Assembly (NCBI GenBank): GCA_025506515.1
Contig: JACCIX010000873.1
Span: 1-64,000 of the forward strand
Direction: 5' to 3'
Length of the DNA stretch: 64,000 bases
Source of the DNA: Flaveria trinervia
Lineage: Eukaryota; Streptophyta; Magnoliopsida; Asterales; Asteraceae
The translations under genes and the position numbers were made by a program. The notes under the pieces are model-generated. The model saw only the letters and a list, made by a program, of their open reading frames with translations. It was not told where the DNA came from and did no database searches. Below, piece after piece: positions 37,693-51,688 of this stretch (positions are counted from its first letter, which is position 1; each line of letters opens with the position of its first letter).

Positions 37693-38647
37693 TGTAGGAT
37701 TCTGTGTGCCCAAGACACTTAGAATATTGATGTGGTTAGTACGTCATGATCCAAGTCGGGTTATACCCAATAGCAAGCTTAGCAAACACCAAATAATATT
37801 TAATCGATGATGTGATCATGCAATAAAATATTAACACCAATTTAGAAAATGGGTTTTCTAAACAAGTTGCATATGACATGGAACAATTTATTAGGATATT
37901 TTGTTCAATTATATTATTTGTAATGTTATTTATATTAGTTAGATGACATTACAATTAAAATGGCTACATATGTTATACAATTAATTGGTTAGTTGTATAC
38001 ATTTACTAAGAGGTACCAAGTTATAAGACCATGTAACATGGTAATGTGTCTAATTTTAAAAGGGGGGGAAACCCATTTTCAAAGCCTTTTGGCCGCCCCC
38101 TTATTGTCTTCCTATTGGACCACTTTGTTGAATTGATACACACAATTAAGGGGTCTTATAATTTTGCTCTTGGACCAGCCATTTGAAAGATATACATGCA
38201 AAAGCTCTCTCTCTCTTTCTCCCCTCTCTAGTTTCGGAAATCAGGCAGAAAGAAGGAGCTCTAGCAGCTTGATTTTGGTGTTCAATCCTAGCATACAAGG
38301 TGTTTTGTAATAGTGCTTGGGGTATACGAAGCTTGAGGATCTCTACATTGAGTTCTTGGTCGATTCAAGCATCCAAAACACTCCTCTAAGTCGATTTTTC
38401 TGCTGGAGAAAGGTAGCCATTCACAGCCTCATATGGCTGTGATTTTATGTACATTAATGTTTGTTCATAGCTTGTCCATTCATATATTTAAGATCCCTAT
38501 TGATTTGGGTTTTGTTTTCCATCTTAAAACCACACTTAGAACACGAAAATTTCAGATTATAAACTTGTTATAATCCTTTACATCCGCTGCGTTTTCTGAA
38601 AAGATTAAAAGGTTATACTATGTTTTAGTGTTCTTTCAAACCCTTCA
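37693..38647 (+). repeat. 3' LTR of the copia element (955 bp)
   Basis: Same termini as the 5' LTR. It is 10 bp longer, which is the net of about ten short indels I could locate by eye, nearly all missing bases in the 5' copy. TSD AAAAT follows at 38648-38652. Confidence 0.93.
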
Positions 38648-40259
38648 AAAATGACACTTTATATTCGTAAATGAGAATATACACGTAGAGTTTAAACCGT
38701 TATAAAACCAAGCACGAGACAATACAATTCACCCTAAAATCGATCTATTCCTTACTAAACTCATTCAAAACGCTCTACCACATCTTCAAACGCTCTAGCA
38801 TACAAAATCCAATATAACGAATCCAAATAATAACTTTGATCCTGATGTTTCTTGTTAGAATCGAGGCAACCATAAATGTTGCAAAAGAACAAGAAAAAGT
38901 TCGTATTCACTCAATAACAATACAAATTCAAATAACCATTATGGAATGATGGTAATCAAACTTTATTAATGAAACCAATGTGTGAACAATGAATAAGAAA
39001 TTAACCCATGGTCCAAGATTAAAAAATTTAGATTAACTTGTATTTTACCTAAATTATGCGAGTATAGATTGTGCAACCTAGTTGTCTCGAAAGCTTAACA
39101 TAATGAATGGAGAACAAAGTACATACACAAGAATGTTAAATAGCAATACTTCTTGGACCTATATTTTTTACTTGCCGTATCAATATGCATTCCTATGTGT
39201 ATTCGTTTCTTAACATCCTCTTGAACTAATTTGACTAAATCCAAACATAAGGATAACCGAAATGACACTTTAAATTCGTAAATGAGAATATACATGTAGT
39301 GTTTAAACCGTTATAAAACCAAGCACGAGACAACACAATTCACCCTTAATATCGATCCATTCCTTACTAACTCATTCAAAACGCTCTACCACCCCATCTT
39401 CAAACACTCTAGCATACAAAATCCAATATAACGAATCCAAATACTTACTTTTGATCCTCATGTTTCTTGTTTAGAATCAAGGCAACGATAAATGTTGCAA
39501 AACATCAAGAAAAAGTTCGTATTCACTCTATAACAATCCAAATTCAATTACCATTATGGAACAATGGTAATCAAACTTTATTAATGAAACCAAATGTGTG
39601 AATAATGAATAAGAATCAAACCATGGTCCAAGATTAATATTTTTAGATTAACATGTATTTTACTCAAATTATGCGAGTATAGATTGTGCAACCTAGTTGT
39701 CTCGAAAGCTTAACATAAGCATGGAGAACAAGTACATACACAAAAATGTTAAATAGCAATACTTCTAGCAGGGATTGTTTTTACTTCCCGTAACAACGTT
39801 CATTCCTATGTGTATTCGTTTCTTAACACCCTCTTGAACTAATTCAGTTAAATCCAAACATATGGATAACCGAAATGACACTTTAAATTCGTAAATGAAA
39901 ATATACACGTAGAGTATAGACTGTAATAAACCAAGCACGAGACAATACAATCCACCCTTAAAATCGATCTATTCCTTACTAAACTCATTCAAAACGCTCT
40001 ACCACCATCTTCAAACGCTCTAGCATACAAAATCCAATATAACGAATCCAAATAATAACTTTGATCCTCATGTTTCTTGTTTAGAATCGAGGTAACGATA
40101 AATGTTGCAAAAGAACAAGAAAAAGTTCGTATTCACTCAATAACAATCCAAATTCAAATAACCATTATGGAATGATGGTAATCAAACTTTATTAATGAAA
40201 CCAAATGTGTGAACAATGAATAAGAAATTAAACCATGGTCCAAGATTAAAAAAATTTAG
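38648..40259. repeat. Satellite array, segment 4 (about 2.6 monomers)
   Basis: Satellite resumes in phase after the copia TSD and contains one monomer of the TTGGACCTATATTTTTT variant near 39152. It ends with TTTAG (40255-40259), the left TSD of the solo LTR. Confidence 0.95.
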
Positions 40260-42985
40260 TGTCACACCCTCAAAATCCACTTGCGGAGTTTTACCGCGAG
40301 GCGTGTGAACAAACCAGGATCACAGTCAATAGTTACTCAGAACGACTATATGCCATAAAATAACAAAATCAACCAAAACACAACTTTAACAATGCGGAAG
40401 CGTTTTTGAAAAAACCCAAGACAATAAAGTATAACTTATGGCAAAACAAGTGCCAAACCAAAAAGTAAACCATAATTGTTAAAATGTCACATTGTGTTGA
40501 AGCATAATGTCTTAAATGAAGTGAACCGTGCAGTGCTCCTATGGCAAGCAAGTTAAGGACCTGAGAAAAGCATACTAAAATGTCAACACATAGGTTGGTG
40601 AGTTCAAGAGTTTGAGTTCAATAAACATATAAACAGTTGCGATAAATATAAGCAATGTATGGTAATAGATAGCTAGTCTATTATCAGTAAATATTAATAC
40701 ATAGTGATTTTGCAATTGAAGCTGACTGTGATAGTTGTTGCCTCCTGTCACGACTTACCATGTCGTGACAATGTTCAATAGGACAAATTGCACCCGGTTG
40801 ACCTCGAGTCACACAGGTGGGGCTCGTCAGACCCAGTAGTACTACCCAAGTTTCCCCGCTATTAAATATTAACAATTCAAAAGTGTGAGGACTTTTCTCA
40901 TGGTAAACAGCACTATATTAATATTATACACAACTTAAATCATGAAGCGTTCGTATAAATACCAGTATGCTATCTCCCCTAAAAGAGATTAAGTAAAGAG
41001 TGGGGCATGAACTCACCTGATGTATGCAAAGGTACTTAGGGTTTATTTTGAGAAACGAGAGGATAGCCAACCTTCACAGGTTACCTAGATCATGTGAGTA
41101 CATAAGTACGTGTAAATAAAAGACATGTGAAACCCTAATCATACCAAAATCAAAGACTCAAGCTTCCAGACAAATAGACACGTTTGACCTAGTTGACCCG
41201 TTTGACCCGTTGGTGACATTATGAGTTATAATCCAATTAAAGCCAATGAACACATACAACATACATGATTACATTCAATTAGTATCATACATATGTTATA
41301 TCAACCAGGTGTATCACATAGATCATCATACAATCAAGTACTATACAAGTCATGCGAATCTAGCACATTAACATAACCATTAGCTACAATACAACTAACA
41401 TGTCATACAAGGTTCAACCATTCATCACATGCCATGTGAAGCCACTCACGACTTCACATCCTAAACCCTGCCAATCCCACTAAGTAGGGGCCTCAGATCC
41501 GCACGCGTGTATAATGATCACAACCAAATTCTTTAAGCAAGTACATTGCATTCACAACCTCACAACAATCAATTACCAGACCCAAGCATGATGTCCTACT
41601 ACTACACAACATCCAAACCATACATGATCACCAAAGTCCAATATCACCCATGATTATCCAAGCATGCCATACAACTAATTTAACACGTTCTATCACACTA
41701 GAATTTATCCTTGAACATATTAGCAAGTTCCTATCATCCCAAACATGATCATAACATCATACTTCAACATTTACACAAATAAAGTTTCCCTTTTGGGAAA
41801 GAACATCCCAAAATCTATCAAACATCCAAAGCATACATGAATTCATCATTAATATACCAATTCAAGCTCATACTAACATCTAAGCATAATCAACCACATC
41901 CAAACATCATATTCACCAAATCATATCCAAAAGTTACTATCTTTAGTAATGTATGAACTATAACATGTGTTTTTGAATTCCCAATGATCACAACGTCAAT
42001 CTAACATCTAATTATCATCATGAACACATCCATAACATCAATTCATCAATAATTCAACATTTCATGCAAATAAAGTTACTATTATTAGTAACCTATGAAC
42101 ATCAACACCAAATCATCAATTTCTTGCAAGATCCATGATTCCTAACATTCATACAACTTATTAATCCTCATACATTCATCAAACAATGATCAATCATACA
42201 AAATTATACTAGAATTCGAATTAGGGTTTGACTAGGATTAAAGTCTATGAACAATGCATCAAAATCCAATCTTTCTTCCATAATCGACGTTAACTAACAT
42301 GCATACAACCTAACTAAAATATAACATCATCAATTTACCAAAATTCAGCACCCATATCATCAAAATCGAACTACAAGTCTCGGCCAAGACAAATCACTTG
42401 AACCAAACCCAAACTAACCTTTAATTCGCGTGTATACTTGTGAATGGAGATCCAATTGTTTTCTAGCACTTGAATCGATTAATTAATGATGTTTTGCTAA
42501 ATTTTGAGGCTGATTTCGAATGGGGAGGGGCTGGAATGGAGGTTCACGGCTGATGGGGTTTGGGGAAGGGATTAGGGTTTGTTTTGTTATAATTAATTTA
42601 CAAAAGTTACCCTTTTACCCTTGTATTTTGTATTTTACAAAAAGACTCTCTTTTAAACACTTTTTAAATGTTTTTTTTAACCACTTAATAAATATATAAA
42701 CTAATAGTAGCATTATATATTTTATCTTTATAAGAACACACAACATACGAATTAACACACGCGTTTACACGTTACGCGATAAAATTCACCGTTAACATTT
42801 AAATCGCATAAACACATAAGCATAACACAATAATCATCAAATCAATTAGATTCACATTTAATTAACATTATCCATTATTATTAGGTCACCAACGTTAACG
42901 ACAACTAGTGTGTGCTCACGACACGTGTATACAAGACTTAACGGAACTAACGGAGTTTGATAACGGAAATTTACCGGATGTCACA
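40260..42985 (-). mobile_element. Solo LTR of the gypsy chromovirus family (2726 bp)
   Basis: On the plus strand it starts TGTCACACCCTCAAAATCC and ends CCGGATGTCACA, with terminal TGTCACA/TGTGACA symmetry. It is flanked by the 5-bp duplication TTTAG (40255-40259 and 42986-42990). It aligns throughout with the 3' LTR at 8321-11018, with moderate divergence and small indels, for example near 42200-42500. There is no internal region, so this is a recombination product. It is assigned to the minus strand because the sister LTR reads that way relative to its genes. Short frames inside it have no conserved counterpart and are not genes. Confidence 0.93.
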
Positions 42986-44149
42986 TTTAGATTAACTTGT
43001 ATTTTACTCAAATTATGCGAGTACAGATTTGTGCAACCTAGTTGTCTCGAAAGCTTAACATAATGCATGGAGAACAAAGTACATACACCAGAATGTTAAA
43101 TAGCAATACTTCTATCACGGATTGGTTTTACTTCACGTAACAACGTGCATTCCTATGTGTATTCGTTTCTTAACACCCTCTTGAACTAATTCAATTAAAT
43201 CCAAACATATGGATAACCAAAATGACACTTTAAATTCGTAAATGAAAATATACACGTAGAGTTTACACTGTAATAATACCAAGCACGAGACAATACAATT
43301 CACACTTAAAATCGATCTATTCCTTACTATACTCATTCAAAACGCTTTACCAACATCTTCAAACGCTCTAGCATACAAAATCCAATATAACGAATCCAAA
43401 TAATAACTTTGATCCTCATGTTTCTTGTTTAGAATCGAGGCAATGATAAATGTTGCAAAAGAAGAAGAAAAAGTTCGTATTCACTCAATAACAATCCAAA
43501 TTCAAATAACCATTATGGAATGATGGTAATCAAACTTTATTAATGAAATCAAGTGTGTGAACAATGAATAAGAAATTAAACCATGGTCCAAGATTAAAAA
43601 AATTTAGATTAACTTCTATTTTACCTAAATTATGCGAGTATAGATTGCGCAACCTAGTTGTCTCGAAAGCTTAACATAATGAATGGAGAACAAAGTACAT
43701 ACACAAGAATGTTAAATAGCAATACTTCTTGGACCTATATTTTTTACATCCCGTATCAATATGCATTCCTATGTGTATTCGTTTCTTAACATCCTCTTGA
43801 ACTAATTTGATTAAATCCAAACATAAGGATAACCGAAATGACACTTTAAATTTGTAAATGAGAATATACATGTAGAGTTTAAACCGTTATAAAACCAAGC
43901 ACGAGACAACACAATTCACCCTTAATATCGATCCATTCCTTACCAACTCATTCAAAACGCTCTACCACCATCTTCAAACACTCTAGCATACAAAATCCAA
44001 TATAACGAATCAAATACTTACTTTTGATCCTCATGTTTCTGTTTAGAATCGAGGCAACGATAAATGTTGCAAAACATCAAGAAAAAGTTCGTATTCACTC
44101 TATAACAATCCAAATTCAAATTACCATTATGGAACGATGGTAATCAAAC

Positions 44150-44560
44150 TTTATTAATGAAACCAAATGTGTGAATAATGAATAAGAAATTAAACCATGG
44201 TCCAAGATTAATATTTTTAAGATTAACATGTATTTTACTCAAATTATGCGAGTACAGATTTGTGCAACCTAATTGTCTCGTAAGCTTAACATAATGCATG
44301 GAGAACAAAGTACATACACAAAAATGCTAAATAGCAATACTTCTAGCAGGGATTGTTTTTACTTCCCGTAACACGTTCATTCCGATGTATATTTAGATTA
44401 ACTTGTATTTTACCCAAATTATGCGAGTATAGATTGTGCAATCTAGTTGTCTCGAAAGCTTAACATAATGCATGGAGATCAAAGTACATACACAGAATGT
44501 TAAATAGCAATACTTCTATCAAGGATGTTATTAATTCAGGTAATAACGTGCATTCCTATG
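44150..44560. repeat. Rearranged long monomer (junction ~44390)
   Basis: CGTTCATTCCGATGTATA is followed directly by TTTAGATTAACTTG, so the GCGAGTATAG to CATGGAGA part of the monomer appears twice in succession. The spacing from the TTGGACCTATA marker at 43730 to its next copy at 46359 is about 2629 bp, which is four monomers plus about 170 bp, consistent with this extra piece. Confidence 0.82.
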
Positions 44561-45222
44561 TGTATTAGTTTCTTAACACCCTCTTGAACTAATTTAATTA
44601 AATCCAAACATAAGGATAACCGAAATGACACTTTATATTCGTAAAATAGAATATACACGTAGAGTTTAAACCGTTATAAAACCAAGCACAAGAGAATACA
44701 ATTCACCCTTAAATCGATCCATTCCATGCTAAACTCATTCAAAACGCTCTACCACCATCTTCAAATGCTCTAGCAATCAAAATCCAATATAACAAATCCA
44801 AATAATAACTTTTGATCCTCATGTTTCTTGTTTAGAATCGAGGCAACGATAAATGTTGCAAAAGAACAAGAAAAAGTTCGTGTTCACTCAATAACAATCC
44901 AAATTCAAATTACCATTATGGAATGATGGTAATCAAACTTTATTAATGAAACCAAATGTGTGAACAATGAATAAGAAATCAAACCATGGTCCAAGATTAA
45001 AATTTTTTTGGTTAACTTGTATTTTACCCAAATTATGCGAGTAAAGATTGTGCAACCAAGTTGTCTCGAAAGCTTAACATAATGCATGGAGAACAAAGTA
45101 CATACACAAGAATTATAAATAGCAATACTTCTGTCAAGGATTGCTTTTACTTCATGTAACAACGTGCATTCCTATGTGTATTTGTTTCTTAACACCCTCT
45201 TGAACTAATTTAATTAAATCCA

Positions 45223-48200
45223 AACGTATGGATAACCGAAATGACACTTTAAATTCGTAAATGAAAATATACACGTAGTGTTTAAATTTTAATAAAACCA
45301 AGCACGAGACAATACAATTCATCCTTAAAATTATCTATTCCTTACTAAACTCATTCAAAACACTCTACCACCATCTTCAAACGCTCTAGCATACAAAATC
45401 CAATATAACGAATCCAAATATAACTTTGATCCTCATGTTTCTTGTTTAGAATCGAGGCAACGATAAATGTTGCAAAAGAACAAGAAAAAGTTCGTATTCA
45501 CTCATAACAATCCAAATTCAAATAACCATTATGGAATGATGGTAATCAAACTTTATTAATGAAACCAATGTGTGAACAATGAATAAGAAATTAAACCATG
45601 ATCCAAGATTAAAAAAATTTAGATTAACTTGTATTTTACTCAAATTATGCGAGTACAGATTTGTGCAACCAAGTTGTCTCGAAAGCTTAACATAATGCAT
45701 GGAGAACAAAGTACATACACCAGAATGTTAAATAGCAATACTTCTATCAGGGATTGGTTTTACTTCACGTAACAACGTGCATTCCTATATGTATTCGTTT
45801 CTTAACATCCTCTTGAACTAATTCAATTAAATCAAAACATATGGATAACCAAAATGACACTTAAATTCGTAAATGAAAATATACACGTAGAGTTTAGACT
45901 GTAATAATACCAAGCACGAGACAATACAATTCACCCTTAAAATCGATCTATTCCTTACTATACTCATTCAAAACGCTCTACCAACATCTTCAAACGCTCT
46001 AGCATACAAAATCCAATATAACGAATCCAAATAATACTTTGATCCTCATGTTTCTTGTTTAGAATCGAGGCAACGATAAATGTTGCAAAAGAAGAAGAAA
46101 AAGTTCGTATTCACTCAATAACAATCCAAATTCAAATACCATTATGGAATGATGGTAATCAAACTTTATTAATGAAACCAAATGTGTGAACAATGAATAA
46201 GAAATTAAACCATGGTCCAAGATTAAAAAAATTTAGATTAACTTGTATTTTACCTAAATTATGCGAGTATAGATTGTGCAGCCTAGTTGTCTCGAAAGCT
46301 TAACATAATGAATGGAGAACAAAGTACATACACAAGAATGTTAAATAGCAATACTTCTTGGACCTATATTTTTTACATCCCGTATCAATATGCATTCCTA
46401 TGTGTATTCGTTCTTAACATCCTCTTGAACTAATTTGATTAAATCCAAACATAAGGATAACCGAAATGACACTTTAAATTCGTAAATGAGAATATACATG
46501 TAGAGTTTAAACGTTATAAAACCAAGCACGAGACAACACAATTCACCCTTATATCGATCCATTCCTTACTAAACTCATTCAAAACGCTCTACACCATCTT
46601 CAAACACTCTAGCATACAAAATCCAATATAACGAATCCAAATACTTACTTTTGATCCTCATGTTTCTTGTTTAGAATCAAGGCAACGATAAATGTTGCAA
46701 CATATCAAGAAAAAGTTCATATTCACTCTATAACAATCCAAATTCAAATAACCATTATGGAACGATGGTAATCAAACTTTATTAATGAAACCAAATGTGT
46801 GAATAATGAATAAGAAATCAAACCATGGTCCAAGATTAATATTTTTTAGATTAACATGTATTTTACTCAAATTATGCGAGTATAGATTTGTGCAACCTAG
46901 TTGTCTCGAAAGCTTAACATAATGCATGGAGAACAAAGTACATACACAAAAATGCTAATAGCAATACTTCTAGCATGGATTGTTTTTACTTCCCGTAACA
47001 ACGTTCATTCCGATGTATATTTAGATTACTTGTATTTTACCCAAATTATGCGAGTATAGATGTGCAACCTAGTTGTCTCGAAAGCTTAACATAATGCATG
47101 GAGATCAAAGTACATACACAAGAATGTTAAATAGCAATACTTCTATCAAGGATTGTTATTAATTTACGTAATAACGTGCATTCCTATGTATATTAGTTTC
47201 TTAACACCCTCTTGAACTAATTTAATTAAATCCAAACATAAGGATAACCAAAATGACACTTTATATTCGTAAAAGAGAATATACACGTAGAGTTTAAACC
47301 GTTATAAAACCAAGCACAAGACAATACAATTCACCCTTAAAATCGATCCATTCCATGCTAAACTCATTCAAAACGCTCTACCACCATCTTCAAATGCTCT
47401 AGCAATCAAAATCCAATATAACAAATCTAAATAATAACTTTTGATCCTCATGTTCTTGTTTAGAATCGAGGCAACGATAAATGTTGCAAAAGAACAAGAA
47501 AAAGTTCATATTCACTCAATAACAATCAAATTCAAATTACCATTATGGAATTATGGTAATCAAACTTTATTAATGAAACCAAATGTGTGAACAATGAATA
47601 AGAAATCAAACCATGGTCAAGATTAAAATTTTTTTGTTAACTTGTATTTTACCCAAATTATGCGAGTAAAGATTGTGCAACCAAGTTGTCTCGAAAGCTT
47701 AACATAATGCATGGGGAACAAAGTACATACACAAGAATATTAAATAGTAATACTTCTGTCAAGGATTGCTTTTACTTCATGTAACAACATGCATTCCTAT
47801 GTGTATTTGTTTCTTAACACCCTCTTGAACTAATTCAATTAAATCCAAACATATGGATAACCGAAATGACACTTTAAATTCGTAAATGAAAATATACACG
47901 TAGAGTTTAAAGTGCGATAAAACCAAGCACGAGACAATAAAATTCACCCTTAAAGTTGATCTATTCCTTACTAAACTCATTCAAAACGCTCTACCACCAT
48001 CTTCAAACGCTCTAGCATACAAAATCCAATATAACGAATCCAAATAATAACTTTGATCCTCATGTTTCTTGTTTAGAATCGAGGAATGATAAATGTTGCA
48101 AAAGAAGAAGAAAAAGTTCGTATTCACTCAATAACAATCCAATTCAAATAACCATTATGGAATGATGGTAATCAAACTTTATTAATGAAACCAAATGTGT

Positions 48201-48450
48201 GAACAATGAATAAGAAATCAAGCCATGGAACAAGATTAAAAAATTTAGATTAACTTGTATTTTACACAAATTATGCGAGTATAGATTTGTGTAACCTAGT
48301 TATCTCGAAAGCTTACCATAATGCATGGAGAACAAAGTACATACACAAGAATGTAAATAGCAATACTTCTATGAGGGATTGTTTTTACTTCACGTGCATT
48401 CCTGTGTGTATTCGTTTCTTAACACCTCTTGAACTATTTAATTAAATCCA
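45223..48450. repeat. Higher-order block, copy A (~3.23 kb)
   Basis: Five monomers plus the ~170-bp extra piece. Markers AACGTATGGATAACC (45223), ATCAAAACATATGG (45831), TTGGACCTATA (46359), the rearranged junction (47020) and CCATGGAACAAG (48223) all recur 3228-3238 bp later in copy B. The end carries a shortened CACGTGCATTCCTGTGTG. Confidence 0.88.
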
Positions 48451-51400
48451 AACGTATGGATAACCGAAATGACACTTTAAATTCGTAAATGAAAATATAC
48501 ACGTAGTGTTTAAATTTTAATAAAACCAAGCACGAGACAATACAATTCATCCTTAAAATTATCTATTCCTTACTAAACTCATTCAAAACACTCTACCACC
48601 ATCTTCAAACGCTCTAGCATACAAAATCCAATATAACGAATCCAAATAATAACTTTGATCCTCATGTTCTTGTTTAGAATCGAGGCAACGATAAATGTTG
48701 CAAAAGAACAAGAAAAAGTTCGTATTCACTCAATAACAATCCAAATTCAAATAACCATTATGGAATGATGGTAATCAAACTTTATTAATGAAACCAAATG
48801 TGTGAACAATGAATAAGAAATTAAACCATGATCCAAGATTAAAAAAATTTAGATTAACTTGTATTTTACTCAAATTATGCGAGTACAGATTTGTGCAACC
48901 AAGTTGTCTCGAAAGCTTAACATAATGCATGGAGAACAAAGTACATACACCAGAATGTTAAATAGCAATACTTCTATCAGGGATTGGTTTTACTTCACGT
49001 AACAACGTGCATTCCTATATGTATTCGTTTCTTAACATCTCTTGAACTAATTCAATTAAATCAAAACATATGGATAACCAAAATGACACTTTAAATTCGT
49101 AAATGAAAATATACACGTAGAGTTTAGACTGTAATAATACCAAGCACGAGACAATACAATTCACCCTTAAAATCGATCTATTCCTTACTATACTCATTCA
49201 AAACGCTCTACCAACATCTTCAAACGCTCTAGCATACAAAATCCAATATAACGAATCCAAATAATAACTTTGATCCTCATGTTTCTTGTTTAGAATCGAG
49301 GCAACGATAAATGTTGCAAAAGAAGAAGAAAAAGTTCGTATTCACTCAATAACAATCCAAATTCAAATAACCATTATGGAATGATGGTAATCAAACTTTA
49401 TTAATGAAACCAAATGTGTGAACAATGAATAAGAAATTAAACCATGGTCCAAGATTAAAAAAATTTAGATTAACTTGTATTTTACCTAAATTATGCGAGT
49501 ATAGATTGTGCAGCCTAGTTGTCTCGAAGCTTAACATAATGAATGGAGAACAAAGTACATACACAAGAATGTTAAATAGCAATACTTCTTGGACCTATAT
49601 TTTTTACATCCCGTATCAATATGCATTCCTATGTGTATTCGTTTCTTAACATCCTCTTGAACTAATTTGATTAAATCCAAACATAAGGATAACCGAAATG
49701 ACACTTTAAATTCGTAAATGAGAATATACATGTAGAGTTTAAACCGTTATAAAACCAAGCACGAGACAACACAATTCACCCTTAATATCGATCCATTCCT
49801 TACTAAACTCATTCAAAACGCTCTACCACCATCTTCAAACACTCTAGCATACAAAATCCAATATAACGAATCCAAATACTTACTTTTGATCCTCATGTTT
49901 CTTGTTTAGAATCAAGGCAACGATAAATGTTGCAACATATCAAGAAAAAGTTCATATTCACTCTATAACAATCCAAATTCAAATAACCATTATGGAACGA
50001 TGGTAATCAAACTTTATTAATGAAACCAAATGTGTGAATAATGAATAAGAAATCAAACCATGGTCCAAGATTAATATTTTTTAGATTAACATGTATTTTA
50101 CTCAAATTATGCGAGTATAGATTTGTGCAACCTAGTTGTCTCGAAAGCTTAACATAATGCATGGAGAACAAAGTACATACACAAAAATGCTAAATAGCAA
50201 TACTTCTAGCATGGATTGTTTTTACTTCCCGTAACAACGTTCATTCCGATGTATATTTAGATTAACTTGTATTTTACCCAAATTATGCGAGTATAGATTG
50301 TGCAACCTAGTTGTCTCGAAAGCTTAACATAATGCATGGAGATCAAAGTACATACACAAGAATGTTAAATAGCAATACTTCTATCAAGGATTGTTATTAA
50401 TTTACGTAATAACGTGCATTCTATGTATATTAGTTTCTTAACACCCTCTTGAACTAATTTAATTAAATCCAAACATAAGGATAACCAAAATGACACTTTA
50501 TATTCGTAAAAGAGAATATACACGTAGAGTTTAACCGTTATAAAACCAAGCACAAGACAATACAATTCACCCTTAAAATCGATCCATTCCATGCTAAACT
50601 CATTCAAAACGCTCTACCACCATCTTCAAATGCTCTAGCAATCAAAATCCAATATAACAAATCTAAATAATAACTTTTGATCCTCATGTTTCTTGTTTAG
50701 AATCGAGGCAACGATAAATGTTGCAAAAGAACAAGAAAAAGTTCATATTCACTCAATAACAATCAAATTCAAATTACCATTATGGAATTATGGTAATCAA
50801 ACTTTATTAATGAAACCAAATGTGTGAACAATGAATAAGAAATCAAACCATGGTCCAAGATTAAAAATTTTTTTGGTAACTTGTATTTTACCCAAATTAT
50901 GCGAGTAAAGATTGTGCAACCAAGTTGTCTCGAAAGCTTAACATAATGCATGGGGAACAAAGTACATACACAAGAATATTAAATAGTAATACTTCTGTCA
51001 AGGATTGCTTTTACTTCATGTAACAACATGCATTCCTATGTGTATTTGTTTCTTAACACCCTCTTGAACTAATTCAATTAAATCCAAACATATGGATAAC
51101 CGAAATGACACTTTAAATTCGTAAATGAAAATATACACGTAGAGTTTAAGTGCGATAAAACCAAGCACGAGACAATAAAATTCACCCTTAAAGTTGATCT
51201 ATTCCTTACTAAACTCATTCAAAACGCTCTACCACCATCTTCAAACGCTCTAGCATACAAAATCCATATAACGAATCCAAATAATAACTTTTGATCCTCA
51301 TGTTTCTTGTTTAGAATCGAGGAATTGATAAATGTTGCAAAAGAAGAAGAAAAAGTTCGTATTCACTCATAACAATCCAATTCAAATAACCATTATGGAA

Positions 51401-51688
51401 TGATGGTAATCAAACTTTATTAATGAAACCAAATGTGTGAACAATGAATAAGAAATCAAGCCATGGAACAAGATTAAAAAATTTAGATTAACTTGTATTT
51501 TACACAAATTATGCGAGTATAGATTTGTGTAACCTAGTTATCTCGAAAGCTTACCATAATGCATGGAGAACAAAGTACATACAAGAATGTTAAATAGCAA
51601 TACTTCTATGAGGGATTGTTTTTACTTCACGTGCATTCCTGTGTGTATTCGTTCTTAACACCCTCTTGAACTAATTTAATTAAATCCA
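48451..51688. repeat. Higher-order block, copy B (~3.24 kb)
   Basis: Near-identical repeat of copy A in the same order, including rare features such as the monomer truncated around CACGTGCATTCCTGTGTG (near 51629). It then gives way to a different monomer type (CCAAGCATAAGG). Differences from copy A are mostly 1-bp indels. Confidence 0.88.

Larger units (their letters stand above)
30551..38647 (+). mobile_element. Complete Ty1/copia LTR retrotransposon (8097 bp)
   Basis: It has two LTRs (945 and 955 bp) starting TGTAGGATTC and ending CCCTTCA, TSD AAAAT, a primer site just after the 5' LTR, gag, protease, integrase, RT and RNase H in the Ty1/copia order (integrase before RT), and a purine tract before the 3' LTR. 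The coding region is broken by several frameshifts. The LTRs differ mainly by single-base indels with only a few substitutions by eye, indicating a recent insertion, possibly with sequencing errors on top. I cannot assign the lineage within Ty1/copia with certainty. Confidence 0.95.
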
